DNA from: Limimaricola sp027213785
GTDB taxonomy: Bacteria > Pseudomonadota > Alphaproteobacteria > Rhodobacterales > Rhodobacteraceae
DNA length: 64,000 nt
Assembly: GCF_050847355.1 (NCBI RefSeq)
Contig: NZ_CP193755.1
Span: 1,488,001 to 1,552,000, forward strand
Direction of reading: 5' to 3'
Positions 20,535 through 28,674 of this stretch are shown here, piece by piece; position 1 is the first letter of the stretch, and every line of letters starts with the position of its first letter. A model generated the notes under the pieces. It searched no databases. It was not told the origin of the DNA and saw nothing but the letters and a program-made list of their open reading frames with translations. The position numbers and the translations under genes were made by a program.

Positions 20535-20628
20535 CTCGACGGAAGCCCCCTGTCGGTTCGGTTTTCTGACCAGACTTATAGTTGAAGAAGACCGTATAGC
20601 CCCCCCTGATCTTTATCAAACTTTTAGC

Positions 20629-20657
20629 TTGGAGGAGCGCGGGGAAAGGCTTATAAG
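20629..20657 (+). promoter_or_regulatory. sigma-70-type promoter of the candidate sRNA
   Basis: TTGGAG (20629-20634) and TATAAG (20652-20657) are separated by exactly 17 bases. The predicted start is near A20664. The -35 could also fit a CTTGGA-type heat-shock (RpoH) element. No coding frame follows; the transcript would run into a terminator about 75 bases on. Confidence 0.6.
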
Positions 20658-20663
20658 AGAGTC

Positions 20664-20739
20664 ACTGCTCGATAGGTTTCTTGCCTGTATGAAACCTGCC
20701 TCATAACTCAGCGCCCGCCTCGTGCGGGCGTTTTTTTTT
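20664..20739 (+). ncRNA. candidate small RNA, about 76 nt, two stem-loops
   Basis: Downstream of a good promoter lies a perfect 7-bp hairpin, AGGTTTC/GAAACCT (20674-20697), with a 10-base loop TTGCCTGTAT. About 14 single-stranded bases follow, then a terminator hairpin CGCCCGC/GCGGGCG (20712-20730) and nine Ts. No open reading frame or ribosome site is present. This promoter, stem-loop, terminator layout is typical of Hfq-bound trans-acting sRNAs. It is not recognised as a known family. Alternatives are the trailing end of an antisense leader or a short attenuator; no gene lies upstream on this strand that would need this terminator. Confidence 0.65.
20712..20739 (+). terminator. intrinsic terminator of the candidate sRNA
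   Basis: A 7-bp GC stem (CGCCCGC/GCGGGCG) with 5-base loop CTCGT, directly followed by nine Ts. It is the strongest plus-strand terminator in the window and is not placed after any coding gene. Confidence 0.9.
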
Positions 20740-20890
20740 GCCCTAGCATCGGGCGTATGCGGGGATGAGCGCGCAACGGGCGGTACCCTGCAAGATCGTT
20801 TTTATCAAGGCTTTATCATCGATTACCCCTCGCTTTTCCGAGGCATCGCTGCACAATCCGGGCCAGACGCCAGAAGCGAGGACAAGCATC

Positions 20891-21664
20891 ATGCAGCTCA
20901 AGGGCAAGACAGCGATCGTCACGGGATCGAATTCGGGAATCGGGCTGGGAATCGCCCGGGAGCTGGCACGCGCCGGCGCCGACGTGGTTCTCAACTCCTT
21001 CACCGACCGCGATGAGGACCATGCGCTCGCGCAAGAAATCGCCGATGCTCACGGCGTGAGCGCCCGCTACATCGCCGCCGACCTCTCGGATGGCGACGCC
21101 GCGCGGGGGCTGATCGAGACCGCCGGGCGCTGCGATATCCTCGTCAACAACGCCGGTATCCAGCACGTCGCGCCGATCGACGAGTTCCCCGCTGCCAAGT
21201 GGGAGGCGATCATCGCGATCAACCTTACCTCGGCATTCCATACCACCGCCGCCGCATTGCCGATGATGCGCGAGGCGGGATGGGGCCGGGTGATCAACAT
21301 CGCCAGCGCCCATGGTCTCACCGCATCGCCCTACAAGGGCGCCTACGTCGCGGCCAAGCACGGCATCGTCGGCTTTACAAAGGTGACCGCGCTCGAGACC
21401 GCGCGCGAACCGATCACTGCCAACGCGATCTGCCCGGGCTACGTGCTGACGCCGCTGGTCGAGGCGCAGATCCCCGATACCATGCAGAAATACGGCATGG
21501 ACCGCGAGGAGGTGATCGAGAAGGTCATGCTGGAACGCCAGCCCTCCAAGGAGTTCGCCACGACCGAGCAACTCGGCGGGACGGCGGTGTTCCTGTGTTC
21601 GGACGCCGCGGCGCAGATCACCGGCACCACCATCAGCGTCGATGGTGGCTGGACCGCGCTGTGA
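20891..21664 (+). CDS. bdhA: 3-hydroxybutyrate dehydrogenase
   Basis: A 257-residue short-chain dehydrogenase that interconverts (R)-3-hydroxybutyrate and acetoacetate with NAD, feeding ketone bodies from PHB breakdown into acetyl-CoA. The nucleotide motif TGSNSGIG is at 11-18, NNAG at 86-89, and the catalytic Ser139, Tyr152 and Lys156 are in place. BDH-type segments include GIQHVAPIDEFP, SPYKGAYVAAKHG and the C-terminal TGTTISVDGGWTA. The ATG at 20891 begins the family sequence, with CGAGGAC upstream; the frame stays open further back. The stop overlaps the GTG of the patatin-like gene (GTGA), so the two are coupled and possibly joined in PHB or lipid turnover. Confidence 0.92.
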   Translation: MQLKGKTAIVTGSNSGIGLGIARELARAGADVVLNSFTDRDEDHALAQEIADAHGVSARYIAADLSDGDAARGLIETAGRCDILVNNAGIQHVAPIDEFPAAKWEAIIAINLTSAFHTTAAALPMMREAGWGRVINIASAHGLTASPYKGAYVAAKHGIVGFTKVTALETAREPITANAICPGYVLTPLVEAQIPDTMQKYGMDREEVIEKVMLERQPSKEFATTEQLGGTAVFLCSDAAAQITGTTISVDGGWTAL

Positions 21665-22692
21665 TCCGGATCAGCCTCGCGCTGCAGGGCGGAGGCGCGC
21701 ATGGCGCCTTCACCTGGGGTGCGCTGGACCGGCTGCTCTGCGAGGAGGATGTCGAGATCGCCGGGATCTCGGGCACCTCCGCCGGGGCGATGAACGCGGT
21801 GGCGCTCAAGGCCGGCCTGGTGCGGGGCGGGCGCGAGGGCGCGCGGGAGAACCTCGCCTGGTTCTGGGGCCGCGTCGGGGCCGTCACGGATGCGCGTTGG
21901 TCCGACTGGATCTCGGCGCTGGCGCCGACGGCCCCGGCGCTGGCCCGCGCGATCGAATGGTCACCGGCCTTCCGCGCCATGGAGGCCGCGACGAAGCTGC
22001 TCTCGCCCTATGCCTACGGGCCGATGCTGCGCAATCCGCTGGAGCGTATCCTCAAGGAGATCCATTTCGAGCATGTGCGCGACGCCACCGGGCCGCAGAT
22101 CTTCGTCGGCGCCACCAATGTTCGTTCGGGCAAGATCCGCGTGTTCTCGGGGCCGGAGTTGTCGGCAAAGGCCGTGCTGGCCTCGGCCTGCCTGCCGACG
22201 CTGTTCCGCGCGGTCGAGATGGACGATCCGGTCACCGGCCGGCGCGAGGCATATTGGGATGGTGGATATACCGGTAACCCTGCGCTTTTTCCGTTGTTCG
22301 AGAAGGGTTTGCCGGACGATCTTCTGATCGTGAACATCAACCCGCTCTACCGCGAGGACCTGCCGGATGACAGCCTTGCGATCCAGAACCGCATCAATGA
22401 GATCAGCTTCAACTCGTCGCTTCTGCGCGAACTGCGCGCCATCGATTTCGTGCGTCGCCTGATCGCGACCGACCGGTTGCCGGAGGGCAGCATGAAGCGG
22501 GTGCTGGTGCACATGGTCGGTGACGATGCGCTGATGAACGATCTCAACACCGCGACCAAGACGATCCCGGCACCGGTGATCCTTGCCCGGCTGCGCGCTG
22601 CGGGCGAGGCGGCGATGGACAAGTTTCTCGCCGCGCACAAGGCGGATATCGGCACGCGTGAGACGGTCGATCTGCGGGCGATGTTCAGCTGA
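21661..22692 (+). CDS. patatin-like phospholipase / acyl hydrolase
   Basis: A 343-residue patatin-like hydrolase. It carries the oxyanion Gly-rich loop GGGAHG at 10-15, nucleophile elbow GTSAG at 38-42 (Ser40) and catalytic-dyad Asp200 in DGGYTGNP. The start is a GTG that overlaps the bdhA stop by 4 bases; a much longer upstream frame is only the third frame of bdhA. Patatin-like proteins downstream of bdhA are frequent in alphaproteobacteria and are suspected PHB or lipid depolymerases. No signal peptide is seen, so it is probably cytoplasmic. It is convergent with DUF502 (12-bp gap). Confidence 0.88.
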   Translation: MIRISLALQGGGAHGAFTWGALDRLLCEEDVEIAGISGTSAGAMNAVALKAGLVRGGREGARENLAWFWGRVGAVTDARWSDWISALAPTAPALARAIEWSPAFRAMEAATKLLSPYAYGPMLRNPLERILKEIHFEHVRDATGPQIFVGATNVRSGKIRVFSGPELSAKAVLASACLPTLFRAVEMDDPVTGRREAYWDGGYTGNPALFPLFEKGLPDDLLIVNINPLYREDLPDDSLAIQNRINEISFNSSLLRELRAIDFVRRLIATDRLPEGSMKRVLVHMVGDDALMNDLNTATKTIPAPVILARLRAAGEAAMDKFLAAHKADIGTRETVDLRAMFS

Positions 22693-22704
22693 GGGCGGCG
22701 CGCT

Positions 22705-23430
22705 TCAGCGGCCCGTGCCGGTCAGGAGCGTCGGCTGTTCCTCAAGATCCTCGGGGTGGCCGCGATCGGTCGGCGTGACGAGGCCCGCCGAGATCACCAG
22801 TTTGGCCGCGTCCTCGACCGTCATGTCGAGCACGATCACGTCGGCGCGCGGCAGGAACAGCAGGAAGCCCGAGGTCGGGTTCGGCGTGGTCGGCAGGAAC
22901 ACCGTGACGATGTCGCCATCGGTGGGCAGCTTGCGCGCCACCTCACCCTTGGCGGTGGTCGAGATGAAGGCCAGCGCCCAGAGCCCCTTGCGCGGATACT
23001 CGATCAGGCAGGCCTGGTCGAAGCTGGTCTCGGTCTGGGCGAACACCGTCTCGGCGATCTGCTTGAGCCCCGAATAGACCGAGCGCACCACCGGCATCCG
23101 ACCGACCAGGCTTTCGCCCATGCGGATCAGGCTGCGCCCGACGAAGCCCTTGGCCAGCGCGCCGACCAGAAAGGTGAATAGGATGAAGAAGATGACGCCG
23201 ACGCCGCGCAGGTTGATGCCGATATACTGCTCAGGGTTGAATCGGTCGGGCACGAAGGGCAGCACCCAGCCGTCGATCCAGCCGACCACGGCCCAGATCA
23301 ACCAGACGGTCAGGCCGATCGGCGCGATGACGACGACACCGGCGATGAAGTTGTTGCGCAGGATGCCGATCAGGCGACGGCGCCGCGGCGGTTCGTTCGG
23401 ATTGGGCGGCAGGATCGGCGGGCGTGTCAC
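22705..23430 (-). CDS. DUF502 membrane protein
   Basis: A 241-residue protein. A proline-rich cytoplasmic N-terminus is followed by two membrane helices (about residues 25-50 and 72-95), then a soluble domain with VRSVYSGLKQIAETVF, LIEYPRKGLWALAFIS and FLPTTPNPTSGFLLF. These are the conserved blocks of the DUF502 family, found in bacteria and plant COV (continuous vascular ring) proteins, with no established biochemical role. The start is a GTG at 23430 (MTRPPILPPN) behind GACGAG. It is monocistronic, and its 3' end faces the patatin-like gene. Confidence 0.87.
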   Translation of the reverse strand: MTRPPILPPNPNEPPRRRRLIGILRNNFIAGVVVIAPIGLTVWLIWAVVGWIDGWVLPFVPDRFNPEQYIGINLRGVGVIFFILFTFLVGALAKGFVGRSLIRMGESLVGRMPVVRSVYSGLKQIAETVFAQTETSFDQACLIEYPRKGLWALAFISTTAKGEVARKLPTDGDIVTVFLPTTPNPTSGFLLFLPRADVIVLDMTVEDAAKLVISAGLVTPTDRGHPEDLEEQPTLLTGTGR

Positions 23431-23515
23431 GGGGGGCTCGTCCTAATAGCGCGGGGCTGCTGCCTATCTAGGCTCCCGCGCGGGTCCCGGCAATGGGGCA
23501 CGCGCGGGCCGGGGC

Positions 23516-24430
23516 TCAACCCCGTCGCTTGCCCAGCGCCACGGCGATCGCCGCGCCGAGCCGCGCATTGTTGAGCACCAGCGCGATGTTCGCCTCGAGC
23601 GAACGGCCGTCGGTCAACTCGAAGATCCGGCCCAGCAGGAACGGCGTCACCGCCTTGGCGGCGATGCCTTGCGCCTCGGCCTCCGACAGGGCCTGCTCGA
23701 TCACCGGACGCAGTTCTTCGGCCGGGATTTCTGCCTCCGACGGGATCGGGTTGGCGACCAGCTGGCCGCCCTCTAGCCCCATCGCGGCGCGCATCCGAGC
23801 GGCGTCGGCAATCTCGGCGGCGCTGTCCATCCTGAGCGGAGCTGGCATCTCGGAGGTCGCGGACCAGAAGGCCGGCAGCACGTCCTGCCCATAGGCCATC
23901 ACCGGCACGCCGAGTGTTTCCAGCACCTCGAAGGTCTTGGGCAGGTCGAGGATCGCCTTGGCGCCCGCCGCCACCACGGTCACCGGGGTCTTGGCCAGCT
24001 CGTGCAGATCGGCCGAGATGTCGAAGCTGTCCTCGGCGCCGCGATGCACGCCGCCGATGCCACCCGTCGCGAAGACCTCGATGCCCGCGAGCCGCGCCGC
24101 GATCATCGTCGCGGCCACCGTGGTCGCGCCGTCGCCGCCGCGTGCGAGGCAGGCCGCGAAATCGGCGCGCGACAGCTTGGCCACGTCCCGCGCCTGTCCC
24201 AGCCGGTCGAGCTGCTCGTCGGTCAGGCCGACATGCAGGCGACCACCCAGCACCGCGATGGTGGCTGGTACAGCACCATGGGCCCGGATCTCGGCCTCGA
24301 CCCGGCGTGCCGTTTCGACGTTTTGCGGAAACGGCATGCCGTGGGTGATGATCGTGCTTTCGAGCGCGACGAGCGGACGGCCCTCGGCGCGCGCATCGGC
24401 AACCTCGGGTGAATATTGGATATCGATCAC
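23516..24430 (-). CDS. psuG: pseudouridine-5'-phosphate glycosidase
   Basis: A 304-residue cytoplasmic enzyme that splits pseudouridine 5'-phosphate into uracil and ribose 5-phosphate. Family blocks: ALESTIITHGMPFPQN at about 23-38, ARGGDGATTVAATM at 96-109, FATGGIGGVHRGAE at 120-133, and AGAKAILDLPKT at 155-166, where Lys158 aligns by pattern with the Schiff-base lysine of E. coli PsuG. The start is a GTG at 24430 overlapping the upstream kinase stop by 4 bases (GTGA). It works with the PsuK-like kinase encoded just before it. No uptake gene is adjacent. Confidence 0.93.
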   Translation of the reverse strand: MIDIQYSPEVADARAEGRPLVALESTIITHGMPFPQNVETARRVEAEIRAHGAVPATIAVLGGRLHVGLTDEQLDRLGQARDVAKLSRADFAACLARGGDGATTVAATMIAARLAGIEVFATGGIGGVHRGAEDSFDISADLHELAKTPVTVVAAGAKAILDLPKTFEVLETLGVPVMAYGQDVLPAFWSATSEMPAPLRMDSAAEIADAARMRAAMGLEGGQLVANPIPSEAEIPAEELRPVIEQALSEAEAQGIAAKAVTPFLLGRIFELTDGRSLEANIALVLNNARLGAAIAVALGKRRG

Positions 24431-25320
24431 AGCGGGTTGTCTCCGGATACGTAGGTGGCGGCGGCGGTCAGCGCACGCGCGAGCGCCGCCTCGGGGGCCA
24501 TGCCCTCGGCCTCGGACGCGATATGCGCCGCCATGAAGGTATCGCCCGCGCCGGTGACGCGGGTGACGAGCACCTCGGGCGGGGCTTGGGTGAAGATGGC
24601 TTCGGCCGTGGCCACGGTCGCGGCGCGCCCGCCATCGGTGACGAGGGCGCGATGCGCGCCACGCGCGACCAGCGCGCGGGCCGCGGCCTCGGAGGTCTCG
24701 AATGGCTCGTGGCACAGGAGCCCCGCCTCCTCGAGATTGACGTAGAGCGTCGCCGTCGGGTGGCCCATCAGCGCCAGTAGCCGCTCGGCCTTGCCGGGGC
24801 TGGCCGGGGCCACGCGCAGATCGGCGCGGGCGAAGAGCGGCGACCGGGCGATCTGCGCCAGTAGGTCGGTGGTCAGGTTGCCATCGAGCGCCACCAGACC
24901 GGTCCATGGCGCCTCGGTCGAGCCCAGTCGCCCGTCCGCCAGCGGGCGCAGAATCTTGTCGCCCGCCTGTTCGAGCGAATGCGCGTCGGCGATGGCGGCG
25001 ATCAGGCCGTTGGCGCCCTCGATCGCCATGTAGATGTCGGTGGGCAGGTCGTCGGAGCGGTAGAGGTGATCCACCTCCATGCCCATGCGCGCCGCCTCGG
25101 CGGCCAGCTCATCGCCCTCGGCATCGCGGCCCAGCGCGCTCAGAAGAGACGGGCGCAGCCCGAACCGCACCAGCGTCATCGCGATGTTCATGGCGACGCC
25201 GCCGGGGAGCCGGTGGATGCGGCCGGGGACGTCGGAGCCCACGCGCATGTGGCTCGCGGTGCGGCCGATCACGTCCCATAGCACGGAGCCGATGCACAGG
25301 ATGTCAGGTGTCTTGTTCAT
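24427..25320 (-). CDS. psuK: PfkB family kinase, probable pseudouridine kinase
   Basis: A 297-residue ribokinase-fold kinase. It carries the N-terminal CIGSVLWDVIGRT, GGVAMNIAMTL at about 41-51 and the C-terminal PfkB signature VTGAGDTF with catalytic Asp. It phosphorylates pseudouridine to the 5'-phosphate in the usual PsuK/PsuG pathway; the specificity is inferred from its overlap with psuG. The ATG at 25320 (MNKTPDILC) has CGGAG upstream; an ATG 12 codons earlier lacks one. Kinase first, glycosidase second is the common order. Confidence 0.88.
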   Translation of the reverse strand: MNKTPDILCIGSVLWDVIGRTASHMRVGSDVPGRIHRLPGGVAMNIAMTLVRFGLRPSLLSALGRDAEGDELAAEAARMGMEVDHLYRSDDLPTDIYMAIEGANGLIAAIADAHSLEQAGDKILRPLADGRLGSTEAPWTGLVALDGNLTTDLLAQIARSPLFARADLRVAPASPGKAERLLALMGHPTATLYVNLEEAGLLCHEPFETSEAAARALVARGAHRALVTDGGRAATVATAEAIFTQAPPEVLVTRVTGAGDTFMAAHIASEAEGMAPEAALARALTAAATYVSGDNPL

Positions 25321-25352
25321 GGGCTCCGGTCTGCCGCAGCCCCGCGCCCCGG

Positions 25353-26153
25353 TCAATCGGGGATGGCGAAGGTCAGCGCCGCCCAGAGGCTTTCCCAGAC
25401 GGCACCCGTGGTGACCGCCATGGCGTTGTCGGGTTCGCGCAGCACCACCGCGTTGACGAGATAGTCGTGCCCCGGCACGACTGGAAGCCGCGCCACGCCC
25501 TCTGCATCGGTGCGGTGCAGCGTTAGCTCGACGTCGCCATCGGCATCGCGGGCGAAGAGTTCGACCTGCGCGTCGGCGCGGGGCGCGTCATCATAGAAGA
25601 GCTGGACCCGCAGCCCCTGGGAGGGGTCGTCGGTATAGGGGTTGTCCAGCGCCACCAGCTCGGTCGCGAGGCCGAGACGGCTATCCGCACCTGCCGCCGC
25701 GCCGATGCCGAACAGGGCCTTGGAGTAGCGCGTGAAGACCTCCTTGAAGCCAATCTCTGGCAGGCCCCGCGCGGCGTGATCGTCCGCGACCGACCCGAGA
25801 TCCTTGTGCGCGACGAAGCGCTCGAACACCGCCCGATCGTCATATGTCACGATGCTCGGCTTGGAGACGTAGGACGCGACCAGCAGCCCTTCCTCGGGGG
25901 CGGACATGTCGAGCGCGGGGCGGGCACCGAGCCGCCCCTCGACCGGGCGCGTCTCGCCGTTCATGTGCAGCTCGAAGCTTTCGAAGCGCTGCGGCAGGTA
26001 GGCGTAACGAATGCCCTCGAAGAGGTCGCCGTTGACAAGCTCGGCCCTGACCATATCGTCCGCCGCGATCTGCCATTCGAGCGGTTCGATCCAGAATTCA
26101 TGCGCCGCGACAGGCGTGGACAGCAAGAAAAGGCAGGCAGTTATGACGCGCAT
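25353..26153 (-). CDS. DUF4198 periplasmic protein (metal-transport associated)
   Basis: A 266-residue exported protein with a signal peptide (MRVITACLFLLSTPVAA) cleaved before HEFWIEPLEWQ. The mature N-terminal His and the beta-rich C-terminal domain (GLRVQLFYDD, VARLPVVPGHDYLV) match DUF4198, a family of periplasmic proteins often near nickel, cobalt or other metal uptake genes. The ATG at 26153 has GGGAGGCGTCGA upstream, which is strong. Its first 11 coding bases coincide with the first coding bases of the divergent HupE-like gene if that gene starts at 26143. Metal linkage is inferred from the neighbour. Confidence 0.82.
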   Translation of the reverse strand: MRVITACLFLLSTPVAAHEFWIEPLEWQIAADDMVRAELVNGDLFEGIRYAYLPQRFESFELHMNGETRPVEGRLGARPALDMSAPEEGLLVASYVSKPSIVTYDDRAVFERFVAHKDLGSVADDHAARGLPEIGFKEVFTRYSKALFGIGAAAGADSRLGLATELVALDNPYTDDPSQGLRVQLFYDDAPRADAQVELFARDADGDVELTLHRTDAEGVARLPVVPGHDYLVNAVVLREPDNAMAVTTGAVWESLWAALTFAIPD

Positions 26154-27297
26154 TCGACGCCTCCCGGTATTCGAGGGCAGGGTGATCCTCGGCCTCGTAT
26201 TGTCAAGCATCGCGATATTCTGGGCGGCCTTGGCGACGGCGCATGAGGTGCTGCCCGCCATCGCCGACATGGAGCGGCGCGGCGATCGGCTCGACTTCGT
26301 GGTCGAGACGCCGCTCGAGGGGTTCGTCGCCGGGATCGACCTCGGCGAAGTGGCCGATACCGACGCCGCCCCCGAGGCCGAGGCCGAAAGCTATGACGCG
26401 TTGCGCGCGCTCGACCCCGAGGAGATGGAGGCGCGGTTCCGCGCCTTCTGGCCCGAGATGGCCGCAGGGATCGATATCCTCGTCGACGGGGCCCGCGTCG
26501 CGCCCGAGCTGGAGGCGGTCGAGGTGCCCGCGCCTGGCGACGTGTCGCTGCCGCGCTCGGCGCTGCTGCGCTTTTCCGCGCCGCTGGCGGCGGAAGCGCA
26601 GACGGTCCAGATTGGATGGGATGCGGCTTATGGCACGCTGGTGCTGCGCCAGCAGGGGGTCGAGGCGCCCTATGACGGTTACCTGGAAGGCGGCGCGCTG
26701 TCCGATCCGATCCGCCTGTCGGGCGGCGATCAGGCCAGCGGCTGGCAGTATTTCCTTCGTTACATCCCGGTCGGCTTCGACCACATCCTGCCCAAGGGGC
26801 TCGATCATATCCTCTTCGTGCTGGGGCTGTTCTTCCTCGCGGCGCGCCTCAAGCCGTTGCTGTGGCAAGTCTCGGCCTTCACGCTGGCGCATACGGTGAC
26901 GCTGGCGCTCGCGGCTCTGGGCTACGTCTCGGTGCCCGCCGCGATCGTCGAGCCGTTGATCGCCGCCTCGATCGCCTTCGTGGCGCTGGAGAACATCTTC
27001 TTCCCGCGCCTCGGCCTCTGGCGGCCGATCGTCGTCTTCGGCTTCGGCCTGCTGCATGGCCTTGGCTTCGCGAGCGTTTTGGGCGAATTCGGCCTGCCCG
27101 CGGGCTCCTTCGTCCCGGCGCTGATCGGTTTCAACATCGGCGTCGAGCTGGGACAGCTCACCGTGATCGCCATCGCCTTCCTCGTGGTCGGGCTGGCCTG
27201 GAAGCGCGACTGGTACCGCCAGGTCGTCGCCATCCCGGCCTCTGCGGCGATCGCCCTGATCGGCGCATACTGGGTGGTCGAGCGGACGATGCTCTGA
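26143..27297 (+). CDS. HupE/UreJ family membrane protein
   Basis: A protein of up to 384 residues. A signal-like N-terminal helix (about 16-34) is followed by a roughly 180-residue extracytoplasmic region rich in acidic residues. Six membrane helices then carry the HupE/UreJ signature FDHILPKGLDHILFVLG, HTVTLALA and FGLLHGLGFA. HupE and UreJ proteins import nickel; the long N-terminal domain is typical of a HupE branch without hydrogenase or urease genes, as here. The start could be ATG 26143 (GGCAGG upstream) or GTG 26182 (GAGGG upstream). A bidirectional terminator follows at 27317-27348. Confidence 0.83.
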   Translation: MTRIRRLPVFEGRVILGLVLSSIAIFWAALATAHEVLPAIADMERRGDRLDFVVETPLEGFVAGIDLGEVADTDAAPEAEAESYDALRALDPEEMEARFRAFWPEMAAGIDILVDGARVAPELEAVEVPAPGDVSLPRSALLRFSAPLAAEAQTVQIGWDAAYGTLVLRQQGVEAPYDGYLEGGALSDPIRLSGGDQASGWQYFLRYIPVGFDHILPKGLDHILFVLGLFFLAARLKPLLWQVSAFTLAHTVTLALAALGYVSVPAAIVEPLIAASIAFVALENIFFPRLGLWRPIVVFGFGLLHGLGFASVLGEFGLPAGSFVPALIGFNIGVELGQLTVIAIAFLVVGLAWKRDWYRQVVAIPASAAIALIGAYWVVERTML

Positions 27298-27316
27298 TCC
27301 CGGCGGTCAGCGCATG

Positions 27317-27348
27317 AAAAAAGGCGGCGACCATATCCGGTCGCCGCC
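27317..27348. terminator. intrinsic terminator between convergent HupE-like gene and liv operon
   Basis: A 10-bp stem GGCGGCGACC/GGTCGCCGCC with a 6-base loop. Six As flank it on the left (a U tract for the minus-strand liv transcript) and CTTT lies on the right. It is strong for the liv operon and moderate for the HupE-like gene. Confidence 0.85.
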
Positions 27349-27375
27349 CTTTCTCGTTCTTGCGAACCGCGCCTC

Positions 27376-28674
27376 CTAGCGCTCCGGCATCAGGCCCTTG
27401 GGACTGAAGCGCAACACTGCCAGCAGGATGATCCCCATGGTCATCAGCCGCATCTGCGCCGCCGAATCCGTGAGATGCGCCCGGAGCCAGCTGTCCGGCG
27501 ACATGCCCGAGGTGATCAGCTCCATCGCCCAGAGGCCGAGCGGTTCGACCATCACCCAGAGCCACCAGATCAGGAAGCCGCCCAGCACCGCCCCGTAATT
27601 GTTGCCCGAGCCGCCGACGATCACCATCACCCAGACGAGGAAGGTGAAGCGCAGCGGCTGGTAGGAGCCGGGGGTGAGCTGGCCGTCCAGCGTGGTCATC
27701 ATCGCGCCGGCGATGCCGCAGACGGCCGAGCCGAGGATGAAGACCTGAAGATGCCGCGCGGTGACGTTCTTGCCCATGGCAGCAGCGGCGACCTCGTTGT
27801 CGCGGATCGCGCGCATCATCCGGCCCCAAGGTGAGGCCAGCGCCCGCTGGGCGAGGAACAGGATCGCGATCAGGACCACGGCGAAGAGGCCGGAATAGAG
27901 GATCTTGACCCAGAGCGTCGAGGCGGTGACCGGGTCGAGCCCGTAGCCCGCGGCGGCCTCGACGAAGCCCGGATCGCGCTGCAGATCGACCTCGTAGGGC
28001 ACGGGCCGGGGCAGGCCGACCACGTTCTTGACGCCGCGCGACAGCCAGTCCTCGTTCTTGAGAACTGCGATCACGATCTCGGCGATGCCCAGCGTCGCGA
28101 TGGCGAGATAGTCCGAACGCAGGCCCAAGGCCGCCTTGCCGATGATCCAGGCGGCACCGGCGGCCAGAAGACCACCCACCGGCCAGGCGATGATGATCGG
28201 CAGGCCAAGCCCCCCCAGATAGCCCGAGAGCGAGGGGTTTATCGCCTCGATCGCGTTCACCGCCGGATCGAGCGACGCGCGGAACAGGAAGAAGCCGCCG
28301 ATCAGCAGCGCCAGCATCACCAGCGCGCGCATCCGCCCGCCGATCTTGCGTTTCCAGACCTGCACGGCCGCGACGAGGATCGCGGCGCCCAGCGCCAGCG
28401 CGCCCAGAAGCCGCAGCCCGCCGGCGTTCCAGCCCTCGGCCACGGGCGGCATCGACACCAGCACCGCCGCGAGGCCGCCGAGCGCCACGAAGCCCATGAC
28501 GCCGACGTTGAACAACCCGGCAAAGCCCCATTGCAGGTTCACGCCGAGCGACATGATCGCCGAGATCAGCCCCATGTTGAGGATCGTCAGCGCCAGGTTC
28601 CAGCCCTGAACGAAGCCGGTCAGGACGATCAGCAGCGCCATCCCGGCATAGAGAAGATAGCCACGCGCGGTCAT
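27376..28674 (-). CDS. livM: branched-chain amino acid ABC transporter permease LivM
   Basis: A 432-residue inner-membrane permease, the second channel subunit of a HAAT-type importer. The family block SLGVNLQWGFAGLFNVG is at about 42-58, and later ALGLRSDYLAIATLGIAEI, SPWGRMMRAIRDNEVAA and the C-terminal GLMPER are present. It is longer than E. coli LivM by residues in the loop after the third helix. The ATG at 28674 overlaps the livH stop by 4 bases (ATGA). It is the last gene of livK-G-F-H-M, followed by the terminator at 27317-27348. Confidence 0.93.
   Translation of the reverse strand: MTARGYLLYAGMALLIVLTGFVQGWNLALTILNMGLISAIMSLGVNLQWGFAGLFNVGVMGFVALGGLAAVLVSMPPVAEGWNAGGLRLLGALALGAAILVAAVQVWKRKIGGRMRALVMLALLIGGFFLFRASLDPAVNAIEAINPSLSGYLGGLGLPIIIAWPVGGLLAAGAAWIIGKAALGLRSDYLAIATLGIAEIVIAVLKNEDWLSRGVKNVVGLPRPVPYEVDLQRDPGFVEAAAGYGLDPVTASTLWVKILYSGLFAVVLIAILFLAQRALASPWGRMMRAIRDNEVAAAAMGKNVTARHLQVFILGSAVCGIAGAMMTTLDGQLTPGSYQPLRFTFLVWVMVIVGGSGNNYGAVLGGFLIWWLWVMVEPLGLWAMELITSGMSPDSWLRAHLTDSAAQMRLMTMGIILLAVLRFSPKGLMPER

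Larger units (their letters stand above)
20535..20890. other. 356-bp intergenic region holding promoter, candidate sRNA and leader of bdhA
   Basis: This gap between the divergent solute-binding protein gene and bdhA is AT-rich for the window. It holds a plus-strand sigma-70-type promoter (20629-20657), a two-hairpin RNA ending in a strong intrinsic terminator (20664-20739), and about 150 bp before bdhA in which no further structure was recognised. The minus-strand promoter of the binding-protein gene must also lie here but no clear boxes were found. Confidence 0.7.

Noticed and set aside
21199..22692. A 497-codon start for the patatin-like protein
   Set aside because: The first 154 codons lie in the third frame of bdhA; the family sequence starts at the GTG that overlaps the bdhA stop.
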